DNA of 64,000 nt from Saprospiraceae bacterium (lineage in GTDB: Bacteria > Bacteroidota > Bacteroidia > Chitinophagales > Saprospiraceae), in contig JAHDHH010000017.1 of the NCBI GenBank assembly GCA_020631405.1, forward strand, positions 1-64,000. Direction: 5' to 3'. Both the position numbers and the translations under genes were made by a program. Positions 34,733 through 46,000 of this stretch are shown here, one piece after another; the first letter of the stretch is position 1, and each line of letters opens with the position of its first letter. Under the pieces are notes generated by a model, which had not been told where the DNA came from, searched no databases, and saw only the letters and a list, made by a program, of their open reading frames with translations.

Positions 34733-35824
34733 ATGGCTGGAAGTACAAAACAGATCACAATACTCATGGGAGATGGCATTGGCCCAGAGGTCGTAAAACA
34801 AGCCATCAGAGTATTAAAACGTATAGGTGAGAAGTATAATCACACCTTTGTCTTTACAGATAGACTTATAGGAGCAGCGGCTATTGATGCTACTGGCGAT
34901 CCGCTTCCTGATGATACATTGGAAGCTTGTAAATCTGCTGATGCTGTATTGCTTGGCGCAATAGGAGACCCAAGATTCGACAACAATCCCAACGCTACAG
35001 TGAGGCCAGAGCAAGGCTTGCTCAAATTGAGAAAAGAATTAGGACTCTATGCTAACATCAGACCAGTCAAGATATTTGACCACCTCAGACATCTTTCTGT
35101 ACTGAAAGAACATGTCTTAGAGGGAGTAGATATGGTCATCTATAGAGAACTCACAGGTGGTATCTACTTTGGTGAGAAAGAAAAAACAGCCACTTCAGCT
35201 TCAGATTTATGTATTTATCACGACTATGAAATAGAGAGGATTGCTAAGTTGGCATTTGAGGAGGCAATGCGACGTAAGAAGACACTCTGCTTAATAGACA
35301 AGGCCAATGTCTTAGAAAGTTCAAGACTTTGGAGGACAGTAGTTAGAGCAATGTGTGCAGACTACCCAGAAGTAGAGGTATCTTATTTGTTTATAGACAA
35401 TGCGGCTATGCAGATGATTATCAATCCAGCACAGTTTGACGTCATTGTGACATCAAATATGTTTGGAGATATTATCTCTGATGAGGCAAGTGTGTTAGGA
35501 GGATCGCTGGGTATGTTACCATCTTCATCTGTAGGTAGCGAGGTCAGATTGTACGAACCAGTGCATGGCTCATACCCTCAAGCAGCGGGTAAGGACATAG
35601 CCAATCCTTTAGCGACAATACTCTCTGTCGAAATGATGTTAAGAGACTTTGGGATGACGGAAGAGGCAGATGACTTAATGAATGCAGTTGCACAATGTGT
35701 CGAGAATCAACAATTAACTCAAGATTTAGAAAAGGTAAATCCACTAAGCTGCAGCCAAGTAGGTATGCAAGTGGCTGATATCATATTAAAGCGTAAGATG
35801 ACTAATTATGGAGTCATCATTTAG
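34733..35824 (+). CDS. leuB: 3-isopropylmalate dehydrogenase
   Basis: LeuB oxidises and decarboxylates 3-isopropylmalate with NAD+. The 363-aa protein starts with ITILMGDGIGPEV, contains the LRKELGLYANIRPVK region, YRELTGGIYFGEKE, the catalytic lysine in LIDKANVLESSRLWR, and the metal-binding aspartates in SNMFGDIISDEASVLGGSLGMLPS. The C-terminal ~20 residues ending KMTNYGVII are slightly longer than usual. Spacing to ilvD is 12 nt. Confidence 0.96.
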   Translation: MAGSTKQITILMGDGIGPEVVKQAIRVLKRIGEKYNHTFVFTDRLIGAAAIDATGDPLPDDTLEACKSADAVLLGAIGDPRFDNNPNATVRPEQGLLKLRKELGLYANIRPVKIFDHLRHLSVLKEHVLEGVDMVIYRELTGGIYFGEKEKTATSASDLCIYHDYEIERIAKLAFEEAMRRKKTLCLIDKANVLESSRLWRTVVRAMCADYPEVEVSYLFIDNAAMQMIINPAQFDVIVTSNMFGDIISDEASVLGGSLGMLPSSSVGSEVRLYEPVHGSYPQAAGKDIANPLATILSVEMMLRDFGMTEEADDLMNAVAQCVENQQLTQDLEKVNPLSCSQVGMQVADIILKRKMTNYGVII

Positions 35825-35836
35825 AAGAATACAACA

Positions 35837-37513
35837 ATGGCATTAAATAAATATAGTAAACATGTAACATCAGATCCGAGTCAACCAGCGGCTAGAGCCA
35901 TGCTCCATGGCATAGGAATGACCAATGCTGATATGGAAAAGGCCCAAGTTGGGATAGCCAGCCTTGGGTGGGAAGGAAATCCATGCAATATGCACCTCAA
36001 TGGCTTGGCAACAGAAATCAAACAAGGCATTGTCAAAGAAGATTTAGTTGGGTTGATCTTTCACTCAATTGGAGTCAGTGACGGTATTTCTATGGGTACG
36101 GCAGGAATGCGGTATTCACTGCCTTCTAGGGATATCATTGCAGACTCAATAGAGACAGTGGCTTCTGCTCAATGGTATGATGCCTTAGTGACTGTAGTGG
36201 GATGTGATAAGAATATGCCAGGAGCGATGATGGCACTTGGTAGACTTGATAGACCTGGTATTGTGTTTTTTGGAGGTACAATAGCACCAGGGTGTCATAA
36301 GGACAAAGACCTTACCATTATCTCAACATTTGAGGCTCTAGGTGAGAATATAGCAGGTAATATTAGTGATGAAGATTTAAAGCAGATTATCCAGAAGGCA
36401 TGCCCTGGACCAGGCGCTTGTGGAGGAATGTATACAGCGAATACTATGGCTTCTGCTATTGAAGCAATGGGGATGTCACTACCTTATAATTCATCAAATC
36501 CAGCAATAAGTAAGAACAAAGCATCAGAAACTGATAAAATAGGTATCGCAATCAAGCGATTACTCGAAGAAGACATCACTCCAAGAAAAATTGTAACCCA
36601 AGCAGCATTAGAGAATGCTCTCAAAGTCATAACAGTCCTTGGAGGATCTACGAATGCAGTACTCCATATGCTTGCAATTGCACAAGACTACAAGCTAGAC
36701 TTGGACCTTGCAAGAATTCAGGCGATTAGTGATGCCACGCCATTCCTTGCGGATCTCAAGCCAAGTGGAAAGTATGTCATGCAAGATCTACACGATATTG
36801 GTGGAGTGCCAGGAGTCATGAAAATGATGCTTAGCGAAGGACTTTTGGATGGGAATTGTATGACGGTCACAGGAAAGACTATTGGCGAAAATCTAGAAGA
36901 AGTGCCAAACCTTACCGAAGGACAGAAAATCATCTATCCAGTAAGTCAACCGATGAAGGAATCGGGTCACTTACAGATGTTATTTGGCAATTTGGCTACT
37001 GATGGTGCTGTGGCAAAAGTTACGGGAAAAGAAGGTGAGATTTTCACAGGAGTAGCAAGAGTATTCAATTCAGAGGATGAAGCCAATACTGCAATCCAAG
37101 CAAAGCAAATATTACCTGGCAGTGTCATAGTTATCAGGTATAGTGGACCAAAAGGAGCACCAGGGATGCCAGAAATGCTTAAGCCTACAGGCTTGATTAT
37201 GGGAGCAGGACTTGGAGATACTTGTGCCTTGATTACAGACGGTAGATTTTCTGGCGGTACACATGGATTTGTAGTAGGGCATATTACACCAGAAGCTTAC
37301 AACGGTGGAGCTATTGGTTTACTTGAAGATGGTGATATCATTACAATTGATGCAGTCAACAATACGCTTAATGTTGATCTTACTGATGAAGAACTCAACA
37401 CAAGAAGAGAGCAATGGAAGCGAGTAGAGAAGCCAGCAACTGGGTTTTTGAAGAAATATAGATATACAGTATCATCTGCCAGTCAGGGATGTGTGACAGA
37501 TTTATTTGAATAA
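35837..37513 (+). CDS. ilvD: Dihydroxy-acid dehydratase
   Basis: IlvD dehydrates dihydroxyisovalerate and dihydroxymethylvalerate in valine and isoleucine synthesis and carries an Fe-S cluster. The 558-aa protein has cluster cysteines in [19 protein letters not shown] and [16 protein letters not shown], and the C-terminal [20 protein letters not shown]. Length matches the family. The next gene could begin inside its end at TTG 37506, but the ATG at 37521, 7 nt after the stop, is the likelier start. Confidence 0.97.
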   Translation: MALNKYSKHVTSDPSQPAARAMLHGIGMTNADMEKAQVGIASLGWEGNPCNMHLNGLATEIKQGIVKEDLVGLIFHSIGVSDGISMGTAGMRYSLPSRDIIADSIETVASAQWYDALVTVVGCDKNMPGAMMALGRLDRPGIVFFGGTIAPGCHKDKDLTIISTFEALGENIAGNISDEDLKQIIQKACPGPGACGGMYTANTMASAIEAMGMSLPYNSSNPAISKNKASETDKIGIAIKRLLEEDITPRKIVTQAALENALKVITVLGGSTNAVLHMLAIAQDYKLDLDLARIQAISDATPFLADLKPSGKYVMQDLHDIGGVPGVMKMMLSEGLLDGNCMTVTGKTIGENLEEVPNLTEGQKIIYPVSQPMKESGHLQMLFGNLATDGAVAKVTGKEGEIFTGVARVFNSEDEANTAIQAKQILPGSVIVIRYSGPKGAPGMPEMLKPTGLIMGAGLGDTCALITDGRFSGGTHGFVVGHITPEAYNGGAIGLLEDGDIITIDAVNNTLNVDLTDEELNTRREQWKRVEKPATGFLKKYRYTVSSASQGCVTDLFE

Positions 37514-37520
37514 CGAGATT

Positions 37521-39260
37521 ATGGGAAGAGAAGCAAAACAATCAAAATCTACAGCAAAACAGAAGACTAAAGGCAGAATACTGACCGGGTCTCAAGCTGT
37601 GCTGGAGTGTTTGGTAGAAGAAGGTGTTGATATCATCTATGGCTATCCTGGTGGTGCAATTATGCCCATTTATGATGCCTTATATTACTACAAAGAAAAG
37701 ATCAAACATATCTTAACGCGACATGAGCAAGGCGCAATCCATGCGGCTGAAGGCTATGCTAGAGCAAGTAGGAAGACTGGGGTAGCGTTTGCGACAAGTG
37801 GTCCAGGAGCTACTAATCTTTTCACGGGACTTCTAGATGCCTTGATGGATTCTACACCACTAGTTTGCGTGACTGGTCAGGTGTTTAGTCATTTGCTAGG
37901 GTCTGATGCCTTTCAGGAAGCTGATGTCATTGGTTGTACCACATCCATAACAAAGTGGAACTATCAGATCACCAAGGCTGAGGAGATACCGGAGATTATG
38001 GCTAAGGCATTTTATGTGGCTAATTCTGGGAGACCAGGACCTGTATTGATAGATATTACCAAGGATGCTCAGTTTGGAGAGGTAGACTTTACTTACAAGA
38101 AGAACCCAGAGATCAGGAGTTATTGGCCAGTACCAAAAGTCAATAAACAAAATATTGATGCTGCTGCTGACATGATTAATAAGGCAAAGAAACCATTGAT
38201 TCTTGCAGGTCACGGCATTCATATAGCTAAGGCTCAAAAGGTCTTTAAGAAGTTTGTCGAAAAGTCAGGAATCCCAGTTGGCTGTACCATTCATGGACTG
38301 TCGACCATACCTGATGACCATCCACTGAATAGAGGTATGCTTGGTATGCATGGCAACTATGGTCCCAATATGCTTACCAATGAATGCGATGTCTTGATTG
38401 CTGTTGGTATGCGATTCGATGATAGAGTCACTGGTAACCTAGAAAAGTATGCTAAGCAAGCAAAGGTGATTCATATAGAGATTGATCCTGCAGAAATAGA
38501 TAAGAATGTCTTGACTGACGTGGCTCTTTTAGGTGATGCTAAGGAAGTACTGACTAAGTTGCTGCCAAAAATTAAGGAGAAAACCTATCCAGCTTGGTAT
38601 AAGAAGTTTGATGCCTGTGACAAGAAAGAGCAGTCCAAGGTCATCAAAAGAGACTTGAAGAAGCGTAAAGACTACTTGACGATGGGTAGGGTGATGAAGG
38701 AGGTGTCTGTCCAGACTAAGGGAAAGGCTATTGTAGTTACTGACGTAGGACAGCACCAGATGATTGCAGCAAGGTATTATGATTATAATGGTGATGACCA
38801 ATGGATATCATCAGGTGGTGCAGGGACTATGGGATATGGACTGCCAGCAGCAATTGGAGCTCAAATGGCTAGACCAAAAGATACAGTAGTTGCCGTGATA
38901 GGTGATGGAGGATTCCAGATGACATTACAGGAGTTAGGTGTCTGTACTCAATGGAATGTACCAGTAAAAATACTCTTGTTGGATAATAATCATTTAGGCA
39001 TGGTTAGACAGTGGCAAGAGTTGTTTTTTGATAGACGATATTCTGCTGTCGAGTTAGAAAATCCCGACTTCTGTATGATTACAGAAGGATTTGGGGTCAA
39101 AGCATGCAGTGTCTCTGATCCGAGTAAGATAGAACAAGCAGTCCAAGATATGCTCAAGTATGATGGACCTTACTTGCTCCATGTAACCGTAGAAAAAGAA
39201 GAAAATATATTCCCAATGATAGCTTCAGGAAAGGCTGTCGACGAAATCGTATTAGAATAA
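37521..39260 (+). CDS. ilvB: Acetolactate synthase large (catalytic) subunit
   Basis: A ThDP enzyme that joins two pyruvates, or pyruvate and 2-oxobutyrate. It is about 579 aa. Seen are the catalytic glutamate in [16 protein letters not shown], the FAD-binding middle domain ([19 protein letters not shown]), and the ThDP motif [13 protein letters not shown] through NNHLGM. A basic, Lys-rich N-terminal tail of ~20 residues precedes the core, mostly outside the family consensus. It pairs with ilvN 6 nt downstream. Confidence 0.96.
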   Translation: MGREAKQSKSTAKQKTKGRILTGSQAVLECLVEEGVDIIYGYPGGAIMPIYDALYYYKEKIKHILTRHEQGAIHAAEGYARASRKTGVAFATSGPGATNLFTGLLDALMDSTPLVCVTGQVFSHLLGSDAFQEADVIGCTTSITKWNYQITKAEEIPEIMAKAFYVANSGRPGPVLIDITKDAQFGEVDFTYKKNPEIRSYWPVPKVNKQNIDAAADMINKAKKPLILAGHGIHIAKAQKVFKKFVEKSGIPVGCTIHGLSTIPDDHPLNRGMLGMHGNYGPNMLTNECDVLIAVGMRFDDRVTGNLEKYAKQAKVIHIEIDPAEIDKNVLTDVALLGDAKEVLTKLLPKIKEKTYPAWYKKFDACDKKEQSKVIKRDLKKRKDYLTMGRVMKEVSVQTKGKAIVVTDVGQHQMIAARYYDYNGDDQWISSGGAGTMGYGLPAAIGAQMARPKDTVVAVIGDGGFQMTLQELGVCTQWNVPVKILLLDNNHLGMVRQWQELFFDRRYSAVELENPDFCMITEGFGVKACSVSDPSKIEQAVQDMLKYDGPYLLHVTVEKEENIFPMIASGKAVDEIVLE

Positions 39261-39266
39261 GCAGCT

Positions 39267-39809
39267 ATGGAAGAGATAAGAGAATATACATTGACGGTGT
39301 TTTCGGAGAATAGGACTGGACTCTTGACAAGGGTCGTAGGTAATATCACTAAGCGCCATATCAACATAGAAAGCCTGAGTGTATCTAAGTCATCAATAGA
39401 AGGAATTCACAGATTTACTATTGTGATGAACCTGACCGAGACAAGAGTTAGAAAACTCTCAGCACAAATAGATAAGCAGGTAGATGTCCTCAAGGCATTC
39501 TACTATACTAACGAAGAAATGGTCTATCAAGAGATAGCATTGTACAAGGTGCCTTCACAAGCATTTTTCAAAAGCGATGATTCTGAGGCGCTAGTTAGGA
39601 AACACAATGCTCGGATACTTAGAATCGAGCCAGAGTACATCGTTATCGAAAAGACTGGCTACGAAGAAGAAACAGAGGCTTTGCTGCAAGCACTAAGAAA
39701 AATAGGTGTCTATGAATTCGTCAGATCAGGCAGAGTGGCGATAATCAAGCCAATGGAAAGACTCAATACTTACCTTAGTGAGATGAAGAAGACTCATAAA
39801 ATAGGGTAG
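39267..39809 (+). CDS. ilvN: Acetolactate synthase small (regulatory) subunit
   Basis: The 180-aa regulatory partner of IlvB, which confers valine feedback inhibition in the family. Residues 5-75 form an ACT domain (YTLTVFSENRTGLLTRVVGNITKRHINIESLSVS). The second half is the C-terminal domain of acetolactate synthase small subunits (YEEETEALLQALRKIGVYEFVRSGRVAI). ilvC follows after 53 nt, the widest gap in the operon. Confidence 0.94.
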   Translation: MEEIREYTLTVFSENRTGLLTRVVGNITKRHINIESLSVSKSSIEGIHRFTIVMNLTETRVRKLSAQIDKQVDVLKAFYYTNEEMVYQEIALYKVPSQAFFKSDDSEALVRKHNARILRIEPEYIVIEKTGYEEETEALLQALRKIGVYEFVRSGRVAIIKPMERLNTYLSEMKKTHKIG

Positions 39810-39862
39810 GAGCAAATCAAAACAAATACAACACAATCTAAAAGGATAAAATTAAATTAGTA

Positions 39863-41332
39863 ATGGCAAATTATTTCAATACTCTATCACTCAGAGATCA
39901 ATTGACACAGTTGGGTAAATGTAGATTCATGGAATCTAGTGAATTCTCTGATGGAGTAAATGCGTTAGTAGGTAAGAAAATAGTAATAGTTGGATGTGGA
40001 GCTCAAGGCCTTAACCAAGGGCTCAATATGAGAGATTCAGGCTTGGATATTTCTTATACATTGAGAGCAGGTGCAATTAAAGAAAAGAGGCAGTCGTTTC
40101 TCAATGCCACTGAAAATAACTTTACAGTTGGCACCTATGATGAATTAGTACCAACTGCAGACGTTGTCATTAATCTTACACCTGACAAACAGCATACTAA
40201 TGTTGTCAATGCTATTATGCCACTGATGAAGAAGGGAGCGACGCTTTCTTACTCTCATGGTTTCAATATCGTAGAGGAGGGCATGCAGATTAGAAAAGAT
40301 TTGACAGTGATCATGGTAGCGCCAAAGTGTCCAGGTTCAGAGGTTAGAGAAGAATATAAAAGAGGTTTTGGAGTGCCTACACTCATCGCAGTACATCCAG
40401 ATAATGACCCTGAAGGAAAGGGCTTAGCACAGGCCAAAGCCTATGCTGTAGGTACAGGAGGAGATAGAGCGGGAGTATTGATGTCATCTTTCGTGGCTGA
40501 AGTAAAGTCGGATTTGATGGGAGAGCAAACTATACTTTGTGGACTTCTGCAGACTGGTAGTATCCTTTGCTTTGATAAGATGATAGAGAAAGGAATAGAC
40601 GCAGGATATGCTTCTAAGTTGATTCAATACGGATGGGAGACTATCACAGAAGGTATGAAGTATGGCGGGATTACCAATATGATGGATAGGCTGTCCAACC
40701 CTGCTAAAATCAAAGCATTCGAACTCTCAGAAGAGTTGAAAGAGATTATGCGTCCATTGTTCCAAAAGCATATGGATGACATCATGACTGGTCATTTCTC
40801 AAAGACAATGATGGAAGATTGGGCTAATGATGATAAGAATCTCTTGACGTGGAGAGCTGCTACGGGAGAAACAGCATTTGAGAAAACTCCAGCTGGCAAC
40901 CAAGAAATCAGCGAACAAGAATTTTATGATAATGGCGTATTGATGGTTGCGATGGTAAGAGCTGGTGTTGAGTTGGCCTTCGAAGCAATGACAGAGTCTG
41001 GAATCATTGCAGAGTCTGCTTACTACGAGTCTCTTCACGAAACTCCGCTTATCGCAAATACTATTGCTAGAAAGAAATTATTTGAGATGAATAGAGTCAT
41101 TTCTGATACTGCAGAATATGGTTGTTATTTGTTTGACCATGCCTGCAAGCCATTATTAGAAGACTTTATGAAGACAATAGACACTGATGTTATCGGTAAG
41201 GCCTACGGCAGTGGTAATGCAGTTGATAATGCCAAACTCATTGAAGTCAATAAAATATTGAGAGAGCATCCAGTAGAAGTGGTTGGAGCTAGGTTGAGAG
41301 AGTCGATGACAGCTATGAAGCCTATAGTTTAG
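39863..41332 (+). CDS. ilvC: Ketol-acid reductoisomerase, class II
   Basis: IlvC isomerises and reduces acetolactate to dihydroxyisovalerate. At 489 aa it is the long class II form of E. coli type (491 aa), with two C-terminal knotted helical domains. The NADPH site is [20 protein letters not shown]; a loop with [15 protein letters not shown] carries the basic residues that favour NADPH. Magnesium ligands fall in [15 protein letters not shown] and in the second domain. Confidence 0.97.
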   Translation: MANYFNTLSLRDQLTQLGKCRFMESSEFSDGVNALVGKKIVIVGCGAQGLNQGLNMRDSGLDISYTLRAGAIKEKRQSFLNATENNFTVGTYDELVPTADVVINLTPDKQHTNVVNAIMPLMKKGATLSYSHGFNIVEEGMQIRKDLTVIMVAPKCPGSEVREEYKRGFGVPTLIAVHPDNDPEGKGLAQAKAYAVGTGGDRAGVLMSSFVAEVKSDLMGEQTILCGLLQTGSILCFDKMIEKGIDAGYASKLIQYGWETITEGMKYGGITNMMDRLSNPAKIKAFELSEELKEIMRPLFQKHMDDIMTGHFSKTMMEDWANDDKNLLTWRAATGETAFEKTPAGNQEISEQEFYDNGVLMVAMVRAGVELAFEAMTESGIIAESAYYESLHETPLIANTIARKKLFEMNRVISDTAEYGCYLFDHACKPLLEDFMKTIDTDVIGKAYGSGNAVDNAKLIEVNKILREHPVEVVGARLRESMTAMKPIV

Positions 41333-41366
41333 TTGGTGATACAATAAGCCACAGAATTTAATTAGA

Positions 41367-42638
41367 ATGTCAAAATCAGCACAATCTTCAACCTCTAATC
41401 TCATCCCTGTATCTGAGATTGTCAAAGCTCAGCAACGAGTCAAAGAGGTGATAGTAGAAACTCCATTCATGGAGAATTATAACCTATCGCAGAGATATGA
41501 ATGCAACATCTTTCTAAAGAGAGAGGATATGCAGGTGGTTAGGTCATTTAAGATTCGAGGAGCTTATAACAAGATGAAGTCCTTGAGTGTCGCAGAGATG
41601 CAACAAGGTATAGTATGTGCAAGTGCAGGTAATCATGCACAGGGTGTAGCCATGGCATGTGCTAAACTAGAGATTAAGGGCAAGATTTACATGCCTAATC
41701 CTACGCCAAATCAAAAAATAAGCAAGGTTAAGTTGTTTGGTAAGTCATGGGTCGAAGTTATCCTAGTTGGGGATACATTTGATGATGCCTATGCTGCTGC
41801 CAAGGCAGTAAGTGACGACCAAGGTCTTCCATTTATCCATCCATTTGATGACGACGATGTCATTGCAGGACAAGGGACTATTGCTGTTGAAATGATCAAT
41901 CAATCCAAAGTTCATCTTGACTACATCCTAGTCGCTGTTGGCGGCGGTGGGCTATTATCAGGAGTGGGTTCATACTTCAAGCAACTCAGCCCTGAGACTA
42001 AGATTATTGCAGTAGAAGCATCAGGTGCAGCGGCATTGGATGAATCACTCAAAGCGGGTTGCGTAGTGAGGCTTGAGCAGATTGACAGCTTTGCTGATGG
42101 TATCGCGGTCAAGCAAATTGGGGATAAGACTTTCGAATATTGTAAGGCAATAGTAGATCAAGTATTGACTGTTGAAGAGGGTGCAATATGCTCTACAATA
42201 CTCCAGCTCTACAATGACGAAGCTATCGTAGTGGAGCCTGCAGGAGCAGTAAGTGTAGCCGCTTTAGAACAAGTCAAAGCTCAAATCAAAGACAAAAATG
42301 TTGGTATTATCATCTGTGGTGGCAATAATGATGTCAGCAGGACACAAGAGATTAGAGAAAGAGCCCTTCTGTATGAAGGGAAGAAGCACTATTTTATTAT
42401 CAGGTTCCCTCAGCGAGCTGGTGCTTTGAGAGACTTCCTCAATGTACTTGGCCCTAATGATGATATTGCTCACTTTGAATATACCAAAAAGAATAATAGA
42501 GATTCTGGTCCAGCTCTAGTCGGTATAGAACTCAAGAATAGTGATGATTTTTCTGAATTGATCAAGAGAATGGATACAGAGAGTATCAATTATGAGCATT
42601 TGAACAACAATCCTATGCTATTTGAAATGCTAGTCTAA
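41367..42638 (+). CDS. ilvA: Threonine dehydratase (biosynthetic type)
   Basis: IlvA deaminates threonine to 2-oxobutyrate, feeding isoleucine synthesis. The 423-aa protein has the PLP lysine in VVRSFKIRGAYNKM, SAGNHAQGVAMAC, and the phosphate-binding GGGGLLSGV. A single ACT-like C-terminal domain follows (FIIRFPQRAGALRDFLNVLG), shorter than the two-domain E. coli enzyme (514 aa). Location at the end of the leu-ilv operon supports the biosynthetic role over the catabolic one. Confidence 0.95.
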   Translation: MSKSAQSSTSNLIPVSEIVKAQQRVKEVIVETPFMENYNLSQRYECNIFLKREDMQVVRSFKIRGAYNKMKSLSVAEMQQGIVCASAGNHAQGVAMACAKLEIKGKIYMPNPTPNQKISKVKLFGKSWVEVILVGDTFDDAYAAAKAVSDDQGLPFIHPFDDDDVIAGQGTIAVEMINQSKVHLDYILVAVGGGGLLSGVGSYFKQLSPETKIIAVEASGAAALDESLKAGCVVRLEQIDSFADGIAVKQIGDKTFEYCKAIVDQVLTVEEGAICSTILQLYNDEAIVVEPAGAVSVAALEQVKAQIKDKNVGIIICGGNNDVSRTQEIRERALLYEGKKHYFIIRFPQRAGALRDFLNVLGPNDDIAHFEYTKKNNRDSGPALVGIELKNSDDFSELIKRMDTESINYEHLNNNPMLFEMLV

Positions 42639-42960
42639 TAAGTGAATCTTTCTTGTGGTTTATATTCATCACTAGCCCAAACTAGTGTAGTTCTTGCCAA
42701 TAATATTGACATAACCTTCATCTGATATCTTCTCAGTTAACGAAGTATAACTGAATTATGACTTATTGATAAGGAGGGGCTATGGCTGCACTTATATATA
42801 AAGTCTAAAATCCAAGAGAGAAACGTATTGTAATTGTTCTAATAGGTGTTTGTAGGCTTCTCCAATAATGAGATGTGTAGAGCTAAGTTAGTAGACGCTA
42901 TGTTGCAATTAGTGTGGCAGCACAGTATTTAAACCTAGCAATGAGCAATCTATACATTAC
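42639..42960. other. Gene-free stretch between ilvA and the first M43 protease
   Basis: No gene-sized reading frame is present in this ~385-nt gap. It holds two small hairpins: CACTAG-N6-CTAGTG (42670-42687), followed only by TAGTTCTT and hence a doubtful terminator for the BCAA operon, and TCAGTTA-N8-TAACTGA (42733-42754). A strong Shine-Dalgarno-like AAGGAGG (42771-42777) precedes ATG 42782, which opens only eight codons (MAALIYKV). The promoter of the protease gene lies in the last 60 nt. Confidence 0.5.
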
Positions 42961-42966
42961 GATAAA

Positions 42967-42998
42967 TTGTAATATATAATTTAATTTTTGTAGTTTTG
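42967..42998 (+). promoter_or_regulatory. Promoter of M43 protease copy 1
   Basis: TTG at 42967-42969 and TAGTTTTG at 42991-42998, an exact TAnnTTTG, are 21 nt apart. The -7 element lies in the left arm of an inverted repeat, GTAGTTTT (42990-42997) and AAAACTAC (43009-43016), which spans the predicted start of transcription just before ATG 43024. Confidence 0.65.
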
Positions 42999-43023
42999 CT
43001 GGACTAAGAAAACTACAATCATT

Positions 43024-46000
43024 ATGAACTCATTTGTGTTACGCATTTTGATACTCTTTTTGACGTGCTCAGTTGTTGGAGCACAGCAATCAATAGAAAT
43101 CCAAGACTTATCATCATATTCTCATAATCGATGTGGTGTTAAGCCACCTACCAAGGACCAAATCAAGTATACACTAGATGTTATTGATCGAGCTAGTTTT
43201 AATAGGAATAGCGGCACAACACAGCTTCCAATAAGATTACATATTGTGACAGAGGATGACGGCACTGGTGGAGTAGACTTGGACTATGTCAATCTCTGCA
43301 TTGCACAATTGAATAACAGATTTTATGAGCTTTCAATAGAATGGTATATTGTCGATATGAATTATATCAGTAGCTCTAACTATTATGATTTTGAGGCAAT
43401 GACTGATGAAGAAGGTCTTTGCCAACCCCATGAGATGAGTGATGCTGTAAACATCTTTTTTGTTAATAGCCTGACTGTAGATAGTTATAGTGTTTGTGGA
43501 TTTTCATATTACCCAGCTGATATGCAGCAAAGTCTTAGAATGTTCATGAAAAATGAGTGTGTTGAGTCAGCAACCAACGGAACATTTGTGCATGAGTTTG
43601 GTCACTTTTTCAACCTATTCCATACTCATGAGTATACTTCTAACGGAAATACAGCACCCAATGCAGAACATGTTGCAAGGATAGGGTTGCAGTCAAACTG
43701 TGGAACAGCCGGAGATTTGCTCTGCGATACTAATGCTGACCCAGCAGGGAATATCAACAGTAATTGTATTTATATTGATGGTGCTACAGATAGTTTTGGC
43801 AATACTTACAATCCACCTGTGTCGAATCTGATGTCCTATTATCCTAAGACTTGTGGTTGGATTTTTACAGATCAACAATATACAAGAATGGGTAATGCCC
43901 TTGCTACAAGATTAGCACATACTAACTATGATGTAGATGGAGCTCAACCTAATATCGTCAATGACCCTTCAGGCCTCAACGTCACAATCAACGGACAATA
44001 CCAAGTTGTAATAAGTTGGAATGACAATGCATCAAATGAATCAGGTTATCTGATTGAAAGATCTTTGGATGGAGTCACATTCGAGCCATTGTTCCTCGGA
44101 GGAGTAGGACCTGATATAACGTCATATATTGACTCTGGTGTAAATGCAAATACGATGTACTACTATAGAGTGAAGGCATCAAATGATGATCCAGACCACT
44201 ACAGTAATATAGCCAATGTATTTTCTGGGCAGTTATATTGTATTCCTTCTCATCAGTTTGACAACTGCACTGCTGCGGGAGTAGGTGTTGGAATTCAAGA
44301 ATTTGACCTATCAGCAGGGGGTACTTCTTTGATGAATGTTACCTCAGGATGTGATGGACCCTTGTCTATTTTTACAGGGCTAGTCAGCCCACCGACCCTC
44401 AATACCAATGATACATATGATTTCAATGTAGTCTATGTCAATTCCGGTGGTGTGTATATAGAGCAGAATATTAGTATATGGATAGATGCTAACCAGGACG
44501 GTGACTTTTCAGATAGTGGAGAATTGTTATATCAGTCTAATTTGACTCCTCCTGCTAATGTATTTTTTGGCGAAAGCATTACAATTCCAATGTGTGCTGA
44601 AGCGGGACTTACAACCCTAAGAGTCAGAACAAGATACCTTCCAAATGGACCTGTTGAAGATCCTTGTGAGTACTATAATTTTGGCGAAACAGAAGACTAC
44701 CCGGTAACTATTATTTCTTCAGGTGGTTCTTCTTCTATTATTGGGTTTACAGAAAACTCAGGAACCCCTAATGATGGGACGATCTGTGATGGTGATCAAG
44801 TGACGCTTACTGCTAGTGGTGGTACAAGTTATCTTTGGGATGACAATAGCACTAATGCTGTTAGGATAGTCAATTCAGGAGGGACATATACAGTTACAGT
44901 AACCGATGATGGTGGATGTGTAATGGCAGAGTCAATTACGATTAATAGCACTGTCAATCCTAATGCTACAATATTTATTAGTGAAACTTCGGGTTCTACC
45001 AATGATGATGGCTTATTATGCAACGGTGATTCAGCCCAGCTCCTAGCAGGTGGTGGAAGTAACTTCCTATGGGAGAATAATAGTTTGCTACCTTTTAGGA
45101 CAATCTCTAGTTCTGGAACCTATGCAGTTACAGTTACTACTTCTAATGGATGTTCGGATAGTGCAGAAGTTGACTTGCAATTTTCATCTGCTGAAGCAGC
45201 AATAGCTATTTCAGAATTTTCTGGAGCTAACAATGATGATGGCTTACTATGTAATGGAGAAACTGCATTGCTTACAGCTAGTGGCGGTGTATCTTATAAT
45301 TGGCAAGATGGTCTGACAAGTCCTACAAGAAATGTTACTAGTAGCGGAACCTATAGTGTTACTGTCTATGATGCAGCAGGTTGTTCAGGTTCTTCATCCA
45401 TTGATGTTACAGTCTTATCTTCAGAAGGTACTAATATTGCTATAGACGAAGAATCAGGTACTACTCCAAACGATGGTCAACTTTGCCAAGGCGATTTTGC
45501 GACATTATCAGCAAGTGGAGGGGTCTCTTATCTATGGTCTACTACTGATACACAGCCTACTATAAATGTCGATATCTCAGGAATGTATGCAGTGACAATT
45601 ACAGGTCAGAACGGTTGTACTGCCGTAGAGTCAGCTAATATCATAGTCAATAGTATAGATCAAGCAACTATTACAATAATAGATGGCTCAGGTACGAGTG
45701 CAACCGGTGAGGAATTCTGCAATGGAGAGGTAGTTACTCTTATGGCTGGAGATGGTGTTGCCTACTTGTGGAATGATGGTTCTACAGCCGCATCACGAAC
45801 AGTATCAAGCTCAGGTGACTATAGTGTGACAGTGACAAATCAATTTGGATGTCAATCTTCCGCATCTCAACAAGTAATATTCAATGATGGTCCAGTTGGT
45901 GGCTTAGCAATTATCGAGACATCTGGAGTGCAAGTTGATGATGGAATGATTTGCCTAGGTGATGCCGCAATGCTAATAGCAAGTGGAGGGATTTCTTATC

